Source: Actinomycetota bacterium | GTDB taxonomy: Bacteria > Actinomycetota > Actinomycetes > Actinomycetales > Microbacteriaceae | NCBI GenBank assembly: GCA_020161315.1 | Contig: JAIUOH010000023.1 | Location: 1-52,727, forward strand | Reading direction: 5' to 3' | DNA: 52,727 nt | Shown: piece after piece, positions 38,410 to 47,179 of the stretch | Position numbering within the stretch: the stretch's first letter is position 1 | Layout of the letters: each line of letters begins with the position of its first letter | Program-made: the position numbers and the translations under genes | Notes under the pieces: generated by a model | The model's database searches: none | Told to the model about the DNA's origin: nothing | What the model saw: only the letters and a program-made list of their open reading frames with translations

Positions 38410-38958
38410 CTAGGTGAGTGGTGCGGTCATCTGCACGCGGCGGCCGTATTGTTCGAGGCCTTCGGCGCGCTCAGCGTCTTCAAGTTCCATAAGAAATGCG
38501 CAGTTCGGCGCGGTCTCGGTGAAACCGAGACCGCGGTAGAACGGGGCGTTCCATGGTAGGTCTGCGTAGGTGCGCAGCGTGAGTTCAGCGTAGCCGAGGC
38601 CACGCGCCTCATGCATCGCAGCTTCGACGAGGGCTCGGCCATAGCCTCGTTTGCCATGGCCTGGCAGCACCGAGACCTGTTCGAGGTGGGCAATGCCGCT
38701 GCCCCTGTCGTCTTGCGCTTCGAGGACGTGCACGAAGCCGACGATCTCGGCCCCGCGGGCCTCGCAGGCCTCGCCGACCAGCAGAAACCCGCCCTGCTCG
38801 AGCCTGTCGACGGCGGGGGTGGCCGGCGGCCAGTGTGCAGGCGCGAAGGCCTCAATGAAGAGCTGGTCGGCGGCTGCTTCAATGCGCTCGATCGCTGCAA
38901 AGTCGCTCGGCTGTGCCGATCTGACACTGAGCGCATGGTGTGGGGTGGTGATGTTCAT
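38410..38958 (-). CDS. GNAT family N-acetyltransferase
   Basis: 182 residues. The acetyl-CoA site is VLPGHGKRGYGRALVEAAM (Q/RxxGxG/A pattern), preceded by IAHLEQVSV and followed by TLRTYADLPWNAPFYRGLGF. The acceptor is unknown. I choose ATG 38958 instead of 38967 because TAGGAT stands seven bases upstream of it, consistent with a leaderless mRNA. It is divergent from the RraA-like gene over only 52 bases. Confidence 0.88.
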   Translation of the reverse strand: MNITTPHHALSVRSAQPSDFAAIERIEAAADQLFIEAFAPAHWPPATPAVDRLEQGGFLLVGEACEARGAEIVGFVHVLEAQDDRGSGIAHLEQVSVLPGHGKRGYGRALVEAAMHEARGLGYAELTLRTYADLPWNAPFYRGLGFTETAPNCAFLMELEDAERAEGLEQYGRRVQMTAPLT

Positions 38959-38965
38959 CACTTTC

Positions 38966-38971
38966 ATCCTA
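38966..38971 (-). promoter_or_regulatory. -10 element TAGGAT, leaderless start of GNAT gene
   Basis: On the minus strand TAGGAT is followed by GAAAGTG and the ATG at 38958. Confidence 0.45.
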
Positions 38972-38998
38972 GGGAGCAGACCGGAGTGCGCGTCACAG

Positions 38999-39004
38999 TA
39001 GTGT
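38999..39004 (+). promoter_or_regulatory. -10 element TAGTGT, leaderless start of RraA-like gene
   Basis: TAGTGT is followed by TGGCGT and the ATG at 39011. No Shine-Dalgarno sequence is present. Confidence 0.45.
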
Positions 39005-39010
39005 TGGCGT

Positions 39011-39484
39011 ATGAGCGATCGCATCAGCACCGCCGACCTCTATGACGAGCGCGGCGACGAACTTCAATCAGTCAGCACGCAGTTCTTAAACCTGGGCGGC
39101 AACGCCTGGTTCTCAGGCCCGGTGCGCACGGTCCGGTGCCACCGCGACAACGCGCTGCTGAAGTCGATTCTCGGCACACCCGGTGAGGGCGCCGTGCTCG
39201 TGGTCGACGGTGGCGGGGCCCTCGAGAGCGCCCTTGTCGGTGACATCATTGCGCAGCTCGGCGTCGATAGCGGCTGGGCCGGCATCGTGGTGCACGGCGT
39301 GATTCGCGACCGCGTGGTCATCGGCACGCTGCCAATTGGCCTCAAGGCGCTCGGCTCGAACCCGCAGAAGTCGAGCAAGACTGGTGCGGGCGAGGCAGAC
39401 GTGCCTGTGAGCTTCGGGGGAGTCACCTTCAGGCCGGGCGCGATGCTGTTTAGCGATGAGGATGGCATTCTCGTTGAGCACTAG
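39011..39484 (+). CDS. RraA-like protein (RNase E regulator / HMG aldolase fold)
   Basis: 157 residues. [20 protein letters not shown] and [11 protein letters not shown] are the signature segments; the Arg-Asp of the latter form the metal-dependent aldolase site. The family includes RraA, an inhibitor of RNase E, and 4-hydroxy-4-methyl-2-oxoglutarate aldolase or oxaloacetate decarboxylase. In Actinobacteria the enzymatic role is at least as likely as the RNase role. It overlaps the start of the lysoplasmalogenase gene by about 29 bases. Confidence 0.9.
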   Translation: MSDRISTADLYDERGDELQSVSTQFLNLGGNAWFSGPVRTVRCHRDNALLKSILGTPGEGAVLVVDGGGALESALVGDIIAQLGVDSGWAGIVVHGVIRDRVVIGTLPIGLKALGSNPQKSSKTGAGEADVPVSFGGVTFRPGAMLFSDEDGILVEH

Positions 39485-40244
39485 CCAGGCGCACTCGAGG
39501 TACGAGGAGCACACTGCGCAGCCCACAGCAGCGCTCGAAGCCGCTCGACGTCTTGAGCGCAGAAGGCTGCTGATCCCTTTTTTGCCGTATGTGCTGATCT
39601 CGTTCTTGCATTGCGTGCTGATTATCTTTAACCTGCCGGGCAGCGGCTTTGAGACCAAGCAGCTGCTGATGCCCGCGCTTGCGCTCGCCGCGGCGTGGTC
39701 GATGTGGCGGGTGCGGCCGTGGCCGCGCGGAGCGATGGTGCTCGTACTCGCGGCGCTGACCGCATCTTGGGTCGGCGACGGTGCAGGCCTATTCTTCGCG
39801 GGCCTGCCCACACTGCCGACGATGATCGGTTTTTTCGCTCTCGCGCATATTGCATACATCGTGCTGTTCTGGCGGGCGCCGGGTATTGCCGCGCCAAAGC
39901 GCGTGCCGTGGTGGGGGCTTGTCTACGCTGTGTGGTGGGTGGTCACGCTTGCCGTTGTTGGGCCGCATGCCGGTGCGCTGTTTATTCCGCTCGGGATATA
40001 CGGCATCGTGCTCGGCTTGACCGCCGCGTTCTCGACCCGATTTGGTCGCACCGTGGCCTGGGGTAGTGCGTTCTTCTTGATTTCAGACACGTTCATTGCG
40101 TTGAAAGAGTTCATGGGGGTGCCGCAGATCATCAGCGACGTTGTCATCATGCCGACCTACACGCTCGGTCAGGGGCTCATCGTGTTCGGCACCGTGGTGT
40201 TACTGCGCCGCCGCGCGCGCAGCTTTGGCTGGTTAGCAGACTGA
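39456..40244 (+). CDS. Lysoplasmalogenase family (YhhN-like) membrane protein
   Basis: 262 residues with about eight membrane helices from residue 40. [12 protein letters not shown] and [14 protein letters not shown] carry the conserved acidic residues of the YhhN/TMEM86 family, which cut the vinyl ether bond of lysoplasmalogens. Bacterial substrate is not proven. The true start is unclear: ATG 39456, ATG 39462 or TTG 39474, all inside the end of the rraA-like gene. It ends six bases from the convergent GntR gene with no hairpin between. Confidence 0.8.
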   Translation: MRMAFSLSTSQAHSRYEEHTAQPTAALEAARRLERRRLLIPFLPYVLISFLHCVLIIFNLPGSGFETKQLLMPALALAAAWSMWRVRPWPRGAMVLVLAALTASWVGDGAGLFFAGLPTLPTMIGFFALAHIAYIVLFWRAPGIAAPKRVPWWGLVYAVWWVVTLAVVGPHAGALFIPLGIYGIVLGLTAAFSTRFGRTVAWGSAFFLISDTFIALKEFMGVPQIISDVVIMPTYTLGQGLIVFGTVVLLRRRARSFGWLAD

Positions 40245-40250
40245 ACGGGC

Positions 40251-41021
40251 CTAGCCTTCGCCCTGACGGGGATCGAACCCTGCTTCAATGAGTGTCTCAG
40301 CGCGCTCGGTGCTGCGAAAGAGGTCGAGCTCATCGGTGTGAAGCCCGAGGTCTCGATCTGCGTGTAGCGCCATGGCGTGCGCCGCGTCTCTCACGTCGCG
40401 TTTCTCGATCGCGCGTAGGAGCGCGCCGTGGTCGAGCAGCACAGTTTGTTCGGTGGCGCCGACGAAGACCTGGCCGCGGCCCACGGCTTCGTTGAGGGTT
40501 GCCATGACCCCGTTGTAAAGGTCGAGCAGCAACTTGCTACCGCTCGCCTCGACGATCAACCGATGCAGGGAATGCTCGTGTGACACGTTGTTGCATGCGA
40601 TCGCTTCGGCATGCTGCTCGTGAGCCTCGACGCTCAGCCGGTAGCTCTCGCGAATCGCATCGAGCTGCGATTCGCTGCGCCGCACTGCGGCGGTCTGGGC
40701 CGCCTCGATCTCGAGGGACCTCCGGTAGACGAGCACCTCTTCGAGATCTTGGTCGGCGAGAAATTGCGTGAGAATCGAGCTTGCCGGGGTGCGCGCGCGC
40801 ACAAAGGTACCGACGCCGGGTACTGTCTGCAGCATGCCAAGTGTCGCGAGCGAGCGCACCGCCTCGCGCACCGTTGATTTGCCGACGCCGATGAGCTCCA
40901 TGAGTTCGGGTTCTTTAGGAATGAGCTCGTCAATCGGCCATTCGCCGCTCAAAATCTTTGAGCGTAAGAAACCGAGCGTGTCGTTCGCCTTTTGCGAGCC
41001 GCTGCGCACGGGTGATGACAT
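40251..41021 (-). CDS. GntR/FadR family transcriptional regulator
   Basis: 256 residues. The winged helix reads LIPKEPELMELIGVGKSTVR and EAVRSLATLGML, followed by VPGVGTFV. The C-terminal FCD domain (about 95-235) has the H-x-x-H pattern (SHEHSLHRLI and DHGALLRAI) for a metal and a small acid ligand. ATG 41021 lies five bases after GGAGG; a GTG at 41027 is less likely. The target is unknown; the iron importer gene ends 66 bases upstream and is read in the same direction. Confidence 0.9.
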   Translation of the reverse strand: MSSPVRSGSQKANDTLGFLRSKILSGEWPIDELIPKEPELMELIGVGKSTVREAVRSLATLGMLQTVPGVGTFVRARTPASSILTQFLADQDLEEVLVYRRSLEIEAAQTAAVRRSESQLDAIRESYRLSVEAHEQHAEAIACNNVSHEHSLHRLIVEASGSKLLLDLYNGVMATLNEAVGRGQVFVGATEQTVLLDHGALLRAIEKRDVRDAAHAMALHADRDLGLHTDELDLFRSTERAETLIEAGFDPRQGEG

Positions 41022-41087
41022 CAGCACCTCCGCGTATCGTTGCCGAGACTATGACTATATCGCCAAGGCGCAGCGGCGCACTCCGTG

Positions 41088-42086
41088 CTACTTCAGCTGG
41101 ACGACCCAGCCGGTGAGCGCATCTAGGCCGTCAATAGTTGACGTCAGCCCCATGGCCTGCACCTGCTTGCCCTCGAGTCGAAGAAGCTGCTGCTGCTCGA
41201 CCGCAGACAGCGATGCCACCGCGGGGTTCGCGAGCAACTCAGCATACATACGGTCGCCGCTGCCGTTCATGTCGATCAGTACGATGCCATCCGGATCGGC
41301 CTCGACGATTTGCTCGGCCGAGATTGGGCCGGTGTGGGGCATGCCGAGCGCCTCGCTGACATTCTGCGCGCCCGCGAGGCGCAGCAGTTCGAGCGGGTAG
41401 GCCTGGCCGGCGGTCGCGAAGGGGCGACCCGCCTGATTGGTGAGCACAAGCACGCGGGGGCTCTGATCGGTGGCTGGTTTTGCTGCGCTAGCCGCAGCGA
41501 GACCAGTTTCCAGTGCCTCGACGAGCTTCTCGGCCGATGGCTCCTGCCCAGTGGCCTCTCCGATGAGCGCGATGCCCTGGGTCACGGACTCCTGGTTCGT
41601 CCATGACGAAGGGAGTTGCAGCGACGCGATGCCTGCCTGATCGAGTACGGCTCCGATCGAAGCTTCGGCGCCGTGACGCGGGCTCATCACGACAAGGTCG
41701 GGCTGTAGCGCGATCACGGTTTCGGCATCGAGCTCCATTGCCACAGGGATAGTGTTGGGCACTTCTGCGAGCTGTTCGACGTGGCTGCCGAGCACAGGGT
41801 TCAGCACCGCCTCGGGAACGAGCACCAGTCGGTCGCTCAGCCCGAGTTCAGCGATCACCTCAGCGCTCTCGTAGTCGAGTGCTGCGATCGTCTGCGGTTC
41901 GGCATCAAGCGTGAGCGTGCGCGGTTCTGCACCCTGCGCTGCCGGAATCTCGATGGTTCTTGGCCACTCTGCCGCCTGTTCCTGCTGCGCGATTGGCTGC
42001 GCCGCGGGTGCGGAGCAGCCTGCGAGCGCGAGGGCGATGACTGCCCCCGCGGCGGCGAGAGCTGCGGACGAGACGGTGCGTGTCAT
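41088..42086 (-). CDS. Iron-siderophore/heme ABC transporter substrate-binding lipoprotein
   Basis: 332 residues. Signal peptide with the lipobox ALAGC (cleavage before Cys24), then the two-lobed class III binding-protein fold: PQTIAALDYESAEVIAELGL near the start and AETVIALQPDLVVMSPRHGA in the first lobe. This is the BtuF/FecB/HmuT type that binds heme, cobalamin or ferric siderophores outside the membrane. Its operon partners and the adjacent heme genes favour heme or iron. The heme ligands cannot be fixed by eye. Confidence 0.87.
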   Translation of the reverse strand: MTRTVSSAALAAAGAVIALALAGCSAPAAQPIAQQEQAAEWPRTIEIPAAQGAEPRTLTLDAEPQTIAALDYESAEVIAELGLSDRLVLVPEAVLNPVLGSHVEQLAEVPNTIPVAMELDAETVIALQPDLVVMSPRHGAEASIGAVLDQAGIASLQLPSSWTNQESVTQGIALIGEATGQEPSAEKLVEALETGLAAASAAKPATDQSPRVLVLTNQAGRPFATAGQAYPLELLRLAGAQNVSEALGMPHTGPISAEQIVEADPDGIVLIDMNGSGDRMYAELLANPAVASLSAVEQQQLLRLEGKQVQAMGLTSTIDGLDALTGWVVQLK

Positions 42087-42154
42087 AGGGGTTCCTTCTT
42101 GGTCTTTTGTGAATGATGAGTGGGCGTATGGTGTCGATAGTGGCTACATGGCGA

Positions 42155-42937
42155 CTACTCCGTCGCCAGAAACCTGCGGCCTCTGGGAGTGGTGTGAATA
42201 GTGGTGCGCACTCCGTAGGCGGCATGCACGAGGTCGGGTCGCAGCACATCGGCGGGCTTCCCGGAGTGTGCGTCGCCGGCCCGGTCGAGCAGCAGGATCT
42301 GGGTGCACGCGTTGAGCGCGAGGCTCAGATCGTGCAGGGCGGCGATGACGATCCGACCGTCATTGCCGAGCCGGCGCATGGTCTGCTCGACCACCCGCTG
42401 ATGAAAGAGATCGAGCGCCGAGGTGGGCTCGTCGAGGATCACCACCGGGGTGCGTTGCGCAAGCACCCGGGCGATCTGAGTGAGCTGCATCTGTCCGCCC
42501 GACAGCGACCCGAAGCGCTGATGCGCGAGTTCGGCGATGCCGACATCCGAGAGTGCTCGCTCTGCCTCGCTGAGGGGATCCTGATTTCCCGATGCGTGAG
42601 CCCCCACTGCGACGAGCTCGCGCACACGCAGCTCTTCGGGGGCGTGTAGGTCTTGCGCCAGCATCGAAACGATCCCGGCGCGCGCTCGCGCGGGCACTCT
42701 CGCGAGGTCTTGTGCGCCGAATCGCGCGCGACCGTAGCTTCGCACGCCTGCCTGGGCAAGCGCGCCGAGCAGGGAAGACTTGCCGACACCGTTGGGTCCG
42801 ACCACACCGAGCACGGTGCCAGGCATCAGCCGAAGGTCGAGGGGAGATCCGAGTGCGCGACCGGCTCGATACGCACCGAAGCCGTCGAGCGTGAGCGTGG
42901 CAGCGAGGAACGGGCATGCTGCGGTCTCTGCCATCAT
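42155..42937 (-). CDS. Iron/heme ABC transporter ATP-binding protein
   Basis: 260 residues. Walker A GPNGVGKSS, signature LSGGQMQ, Walker B VVILDEPTSALD and a switch His in AALHDLSLAL are all intact. The domain order is that of FecE/HmuV ATPases. It powers the import with the FecCD permease, whose stop overlaps its start (ATGA at 42934-42937). The binding-protein gene follows after 68 bases. Confidence 0.93.
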   Translation of the reverse strand: MMAETAACPFLAATLTLDGFGAYRAGRALGSPLDLRLMPGTVLGVVGPNGVGKSSLLGALAQAGVRSYGRARFGAQDLARVPARARAGIVSMLAQDLHAPEELRVRELVAVGAHASGNQDPLSEAERALSDVGIAELAHQRFGSLSGGQMQLTQIARVLAQRTPVVILDEPTSALDLFHQRVVEQTMRRLGNDGRIVIAALHDLSLALNACTQILLLDRAGDAHSGKPADVLRPDLVHAAYGVRTTIHTTPRGRRFLATE

Positions 42938-43944
42938 GCGGGTTGCTTTCTGAGCAGCAGGAAGAGGAAGATGGGGGCACCGACCAGCGCTGAGACGACA
43001 CCGGTCTGCACGATGACGGGCCCGAACGCGGTTCGGGCCACCGTATCGGCGAGTACGAGAAAGAGAGCGCCGCCGAGCGCTGAGATCGGCAGGAGTCTGG
43101 AGTGCGAGGCTCCAACCAGCAGCCGCACAGCGTGCGGCACGACAAGGCCAACGAAGCTGATGACTCCGCTGACAGCCACGGCCGCGCCGGTGACGAGCGA
43201 AGCCACGAGTAATAGCAATATCCGTTCCCGGTTCACGTGCACTCCAGAGGTTGCAGCGACTTGCTCTCCCAATGCAAGCGCGTCAAGCTGGCGGGTGCGT
43301 GAGAGCAGATAGGCGAGCCCGAGCAGAATCGGGCCAGCCGCGAGCGCCACATGCTCCCAACTGCGCAACTCGAGGTCGCCTGCGAGCCAGAAAAGCGCGC
43401 TGCGCACAAGTGCGTCGTCGCGTGCGTTGGCGATCAAGAGATTGATCAGGGCGCCGGCGAGCGCGCTAATCGACACACCAACAAGGATGATTGTCGCGGA
43501 GCCGAGGTCTTTGCGGGAGCGCAGCACCGTCTGCAGCACCAACGCGACTGTCGCTGCCCCGGCGAACGCGGCAAGCGGAACTCCCCATTGCGCACTGCCA
43601 GCAAGCCCGAGCGTGATCCCCGCTACGGCACCAACTGCAGCCCCCGCTGAAACCCCGGTGATTCCCGGTTCGGCAAGCGGGTTGCGCAGAATCGCCTGCA
43701 TCACTGCGCCGACGGTGGCGAGCGCAGCACCAACGAGCATGGCTACGAGAATGCGGGGGAGTCGGATCGACCAGATCACTGCGCTCGTGGTTCTTGATGC
43801 CTCCGCGGGGTGCAAAAGCGCCCCGAGCGCCTCACCTGGGGCAAGTGGAACTACGCCAAGGGTCAACGAAACGAACGCCGCCGTCGCGAGCATCGCCAAG
43901 CCGAGGAGCGCCGCGATCCAGGCGCGGCTCCGATTTATTCGCAC
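42934..43944 (-). CDS. FecCD family iron/heme ABC transporter permease
   Basis: 336 residues with about nine to ten membrane helices. IRLPRILVAMLVGAALATVGAVMQ and NPLAEPGITGVSAGA are the family hallmarks, and GVISFVGLVVPHAVRLLVG is the ATPase-contacting loop. The start is GTG 43944, directly next to the operator; TAACAT lies seven bases upstream on the minus strand, so its mRNA is probably leaderless. It heads the importer operon and is divergent from hemH. Confidence 0.93.
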   Translation of the reverse strand: MRINRSRAWIAALLGLAMLATAAFVSLTLGVVPLAPGEALGALLHPAEASRTTSAVIWSIRLPRILVAMLVGAALATVGAVMQAILRNPLAEPGITGVSAGAAVGAVAGITLGLAGSAQWGVPLAAFAGAATVALVLQTVLRSRKDLGSATIILVGVSISALAGALINLLIANARDDALVRSALFWLAGDLELRSWEHVALAAGPILLGLAYLLSRTRQLDALALGEQVAATSGVHVNRERILLLLVASLVTGAAVAVSGVISFVGLVVPHAVRLLVGASHSRLLPISALGGALFLVLADTVARTAFGPVIVQTGVVSALVGAPIFLFLLLRKQPA

Positions 43945-43969
43945 ACATCAGATGTTATACATCAGATGT
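43945..43969. promoter_or_regulatory. Two copies of palindrome ACATCAGATGT between hemH and the ABC importer
   Basis: Copies at 43945-43955 and 43959-43969, centre to centre 14 bases. Each is symmetric about a central A; the second extends to TACATCAGATGTA. A half copy GATGTTAT recurs at 43981-43988. The first copy overlaps the likely -10 of the importer (TAACAT, minus strand), and both flank TATACA (43956-43961), a possible hemH -10. This is a strong candidate for a repressor site acting on both operons. Confidence 0.65.
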
Positions 43970-43998
43970 ACAGCCAAGCTGATGTTATGGTGAAAAAC

Positions 43999-45096
43999 AT
44001 GGCTCACACGACCACCCCATACGACGCCCTGATGATCTGCTCCTTCGGGGGCCCGAACGCGCCTGAAGACGTGGTGCCGTTTCTGCGAAACGTAACAAAA
44101 GGCAAGCAGATTCCCGAGGAACGGTTGAAGGAAGTCGGCGAGCATTACTACGGATTCGGAGGCAAGAGCCCCATCAATGAGCAGAATCTCGCGTTGCTCG
44201 CCGCGATTCGAAACGAACTCGAGCGCCGCGACATCGACCTTCCGGTGATTTGGGGCAACCGCAACTGGCACCCGTATACCGTCGATACTCTGCGCGATGC
44301 GAGCGCGTTCGGGGCGAGGCGTGTGCTCACGCTCGTAACAAGCGCCTATGCCTCGTACTCCGGCAGCCGCCAGTACCGCGAGCACCTCGCGGCAGCACGG
44401 CTCCAGCTTGGCGAGCTCGCCCCTGAGATCGACGTGCTTCGCCCCTTCTTCAACGACCCGGGCTTTGTCGCGGCGAACGCTGCAGCGATCTCCGATGCCG
44501 CCGCAGCGCTCGAGGGAGGCCTCGCCGGCGCGCACATCGTGTATGTGACTCACTCGATTCCAGACACAATGCAAGAGGCGTCGGCGGTGACAGGGCCTGG
44601 CTACCGCGAGCAGCACGAAGACGTGCGCGCCGTGATCGATTCGATGCTCTCGCTCGGGCTCGCGCCCGTATTCGACTCCTCCCTGGCCTACTGCTCCAGG
44701 TCTGGCGACCCCCGGGTGCCATGGCTTGAACCTGATGTGAACGATCACATCGAGGCGCTCGCCGCCGAGGGCGTCAAGAAGATCATCATTGCCCCGATCG
44801 GCTTCATCAGCGATCATATGGAGGTGGCGTTCGATCTCGACATTGAGGCCATCGAGACAGCAGCCGAGCACGGTATCGCAGCGGTGAGGGCGGCGACGGT
44901 GGGGGTGCACCCCGAGTTCGTGAGTGGGATCGTCGACATGGTGATTGAACGCGCGGCGCGCGAGCGCGGCATGGCGGTTGAAGCGCCGACGACGGGCGCG
45001 TTCGAGGCGTTTGACGATATCGCGCCGCCGGGCAGTTGCCGAATGCGGCACGGCGAGGTGACCGGGATCCCGGTGCTCGCGGGCGAACAGGATTAA
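43999..45096 (+). CDS. hemH: Ferrochelatase (coproporphyrin III type)
   Basis: 365 residues. Residues 8-22 (YDALMICSFGGPNAP), GNRNWHPY, TSAYASYSG and YVTHSIPDTM (His185, iron ligand) are ferrochelatase signatures, and GFISDHMEVAFDLD carries the conserved glutamate. In Actinobacteria this enzyme inserts ferrous iron into coproporphyrin III, since HemQ follows. ATG 43999 lies five bases after GGTGA; ATG 43987 in the same frame would add four residues. hemQ starts 18 bases after it. Confidence 0.95.
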   Translation: MAHTTTPYDALMICSFGGPNAPEDVVPFLRNVTKGKQIPEERLKEVGEHYYGFGGKSPINEQNLALLAAIRNELERRDIDLPVIWGNRNWHPYTVDTLRDASAFGARRVLTLVTSAYASYSGSRQYREHLAAARLQLGELAPEIDVLRPFFNDPGFVAANAAAISDAAAALEGGLAGAHIVYVTHSIPDTMQEASAVTGPGYREQHEDVRAVIDSMLSLGLAPVFDSSLAYCSRSGDPRVPWLEPDVNDHIEALAAEGVKKIIIAPIGFISDHMEVAFDLDIEAIETAAEHGIAAVRAATVGVHPEFVSGIVDMVIERAARERGMAVEAPTTGAFEAFDDIAPPGSCRMRHGEVTGIPVLAGEQD

Positions 45097-45114
45097 CAAG
45101 AGAGGCGCACCGTG

Positions 45115-45825
45115 ATGAACCAGACAGAATTGTCGACGATTGATCACTCCTCGGTTGCCGAGGGCATCAACGAGACGACCAACTACACCATCTACGCGGT
45201 GTTCGTAGAACGGCGAACAGTTGTGGCGCCCGGGCAGTCTGCGGTCGGGGCGATCGAAGCGCGATTGCGCGAGATCGAGGGGCTGACCGTTCGCGGCTGG
45301 TACGACCTCTCGGGATTTCGCGCAGATGCCGACCTGATGCTGTGGGCGCACGCTCCGACCTCGGAGGCGTTGCAGGCTGCGTACCGGGCGGTACTCGAAG
45401 AGGGCGCGGGTCGGCTCGCCCCCGTGTGGTCGAACGTCGGGGTGCACCGCGCCGCAGAGTTCAATCGAACGCATGTGCCGGCCTTTCTCGCGGGGGAGAG
45501 CCCGCGTGGCTACGTCTGCGTGTACCCATTCGTTCGCTCGTATGAGTGGTACCTGTTGCCAGACGAAGAGCGCAGCAGGCTACTGCGCGAGCACGGCATG
45601 GCGGCTCGTGGCTACAGCGATGTACTGGCGAATACGATCTCGTCGTTCGCGCTCGGCGACTACGAATGGTTGCTCGCTTTCGAGAGCGACGATCTCGTGC
45701 GCATCGTAGACCTGATGCGCGAGTTGCGCGCCACCGAGGCCCGGCGGCACGTGCGCGAGGAAGTGCCATTCTTTACCGGCCCACGTGCTGAGGCCGCGAC
45801 GCTCCTGATGCGCGCACTCGCATGA
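45115..45825 (+). CDS. hemQ: Coproheme decarboxylase (HemQ/ChdC)
   Basis: 236 residues of the chlorite-dismutase-like family. NYTIYAVFVER opens the first ferredoxin-like domain; VYPFVRSYEWYLLP (residues about 136-149) is the conserved active-site stretch with the catalytic tyrosine (Tyr137), and LREHGMAARGY has the His-containing proximal loop. It decarboxylates coproheme to heme with peroxide. ATG 45115 is chosen over GTG 45112, both behind GAGAGG. The stop overlaps the efeB start (ATGA). Confidence 0.95.
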   Translation: MNQTELSTIDHSSVAEGINETTNYTIYAVFVERRTVVAPGQSAVGAIEARLREIEGLTVRGWYDLSGFRADADLMLWAHAPTSEALQAAYRAVLEEGAGRLAPVWSNVGVHRAAEFNRTHVPAFLAGESPRGYVCVYPFVRSYEWYLLPDEERSRLLREHGMAARGYSDVLANTISSFALGDYEWLLAFESDDLVRIVDLMRELRATEARRHVREEVPFFTGPRAEAATLLMRALA

Positions 45826-47129
45826 GTGCGGACCAGGCGGCACCCGGGACGAAACAAGCACACACTCGCGGTCTTTCCCGCCGGGGGCTGCTCGCGCTTG
45901 TGGGTGGGGGTGCGGCCGGAGCAGCGGTCGGAGCAGCTGGAACTGCCGCGATCCTCGCCGCCGCTGGCGGTAGTGACGAACGGAGCCACCAGCTCAGTTA
46001 CCCGTTTTATGGGGAGCATCAGGCAGGTATCGTTACCCCCGCGCAGGATCGGATGCACTTCGCGGCTTTCGATCTGGCGGAGGGTCTCAGCCGAGACGAG
46101 CTGATCGAGCTGCTGCAGGACTGGAGCTACGCGGCCAGCCGGCTGACGCAGGGTCTTGAGATCAGTGTCGCAGGGGCATTCGGGGGCGGTGCCTATATGC
46201 CTCCCGATGACACAGGCGAGGCGACCGACATCTCGCCGGCGGGGCTCACAGTCACGATCGGATTCGGACGTTCGCTGTTTGTGACCGCGGCAGGCGATGA
46301 CCGGTTCGATCTTGCGTCGAAGCTGCCGAGTGAGTTCGAGGATCTGCCGAAGATGATGAACGACTTCATCGACCGAGAACAGTCTGGGGGAGACCTCTGC
46401 GTGCAGGGGTGCTCCAACGACCCGCAGGTGGCGGTGCACGCCATTCGAAACCTCACGAGGATCGCGTTCGGCCGGGCACAGCTTCGCTGGTCGCAGCTCG
46501 GATTCGGGCGTACCTCGTCGACCTCGACCGCCCAGAACACTCCGCGCAACCTCTTCGGACAAAAAGACGGCACGATGAATCTCAAGGCCGAAGAGCCGGA
46601 TCTGCTCGACGCACACGTGTGGGTCGGTGCGAACCAGGGGCCGCTCTGGGCAGTCGGTGGCAGTTATCTTGTTGCCAGGCGCATCAACATGAGCATCGAG
46701 GTGTGGGACGGCGTGCAACTCGGCGAACAGGAACGTGTGACCGGCCGTAACAAGAAGGACGGCGCGCCGCTCTCGGGTGGCACTGAGTTCTCGCAACCCG
46801 ACTTCTCGGCGAAGGGCGAGGATGGCGCGCTGCTCGTAGACGAGCGATCGCACGTCGCACGGGTGCACCCCGACAACAACGAGGGCATTCGAATGTTGCG
46901 GCGCGGGTACAACTTCGTAGACGGCAACGACGCCCAGGGCAGATTGAATGCCGGGCTCTTCTTTGTCGCCTTCGTGAATGCGCCCGAGAGATTCGCGTCG
47001 GTGCACAAGAACATGGCAAGGGACGACCTGTTCGTCGAATACCTGAAGACCACCGCCTCGTCGGTCTTTCTCGTGCCGCCCGGGGTTTCTGACGGGCAGT
47101 ATGTCGGGCAGCAGCTCTTCGAGGCCTAG
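45822..47129 (+). CDS. efeB: Tat-exported Dyp-type peroxidase/deferrochelatase
   Basis: 435 residues. A twin-arginine signal, SRRGLLALVGG (residues 19-29), precedes an Ala/Gly-rich hydrophobic stretch, so the protein is folded with heme and exported. GQKDG is the family GxxDG motif with the catalytic Asp; the proximal His lies in RSHVARVHP. EfeB oxidises ferrous iron or extracts iron from heme outside the cell for EfeO and EfeU. Oddly it sits in the hemH-hemQ operon and not with efeUO, which is read towards it. Confidence 0.93.
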   Translation: MSADQAAPGTKQAHTRGLSRRGLLALVGGGAAGAAVGAAGTAAILAAAGGSDERSHQLSYPFYGEHQAGIVTPAQDRMHFAAFDLAEGLSRDELIELLQDWSYAASRLTQGLEISVAGAFGGGAYMPPDDTGEATDISPAGLTVTIGFGRSLFVTAAGDDRFDLASKLPSEFEDLPKMMNDFIDREQSGGDLCVQGCSNDPQVAVHAIRNLTRIAFGRAQLRWSQLGFGRTSSTSTAQNTPRNLFGQKDGTMNLKAEEPDLLDAHVWVGANQGPLWAVGGSYLVARRINMSIEVWDGVQLGEQERVTGRNKKDGAPLSGGTEFSQPDFSAKGEDGALLVDERSHVARVHPDNNEGIRMLRRGYNFVDGNDAQGRLNAGLFFVAFVNAPERFASVHKNMARDDLFVEYLKTTASSVFLVPPGVSDGQYVGQQLFEA

Positions 47130-47131
47130 CC

Positions 47132-47169
47132 TCGACGTGGCCCGCGGGTATGACCGCGGGCCACGTCGA
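47132..47169. terminator. 16-bp hairpin between convergent efeB and efeO
   Basis: TCGACGTGGCCCGCGG, loop GTATGA, CCGCGGGCCACGTCGA: sixteen perfect pairs without a T-tract. It begins two bases after the efeB stop and ends ten bases from the efeO stop. Confidence 0.8.
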
Positions 47170-47179
47170 TGCGACACAC

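Noticed and set aside
39485-40250. A terminator between the lysoplasmalogenase and GntR genes
   Set aside because: Only six bases separate the two stops and no hairpin is visible there.
40262-40282. tRNA T-loop-like GGGTTCGATCCCC on the minus strand, a possible attachment site
   Set aside because: It encodes the end of the GntR regulator (AGFDPRQGEG) and no cloverleaf or acceptor stem surrounds it.
43948-45474. A 508-codon open frame antisense to hemH and hemQ
   Set aside because: Its composition (Arg/His/Val-rich, no domain) is that of a reverse-frame artefact, and it crosses two well-recognised genes.
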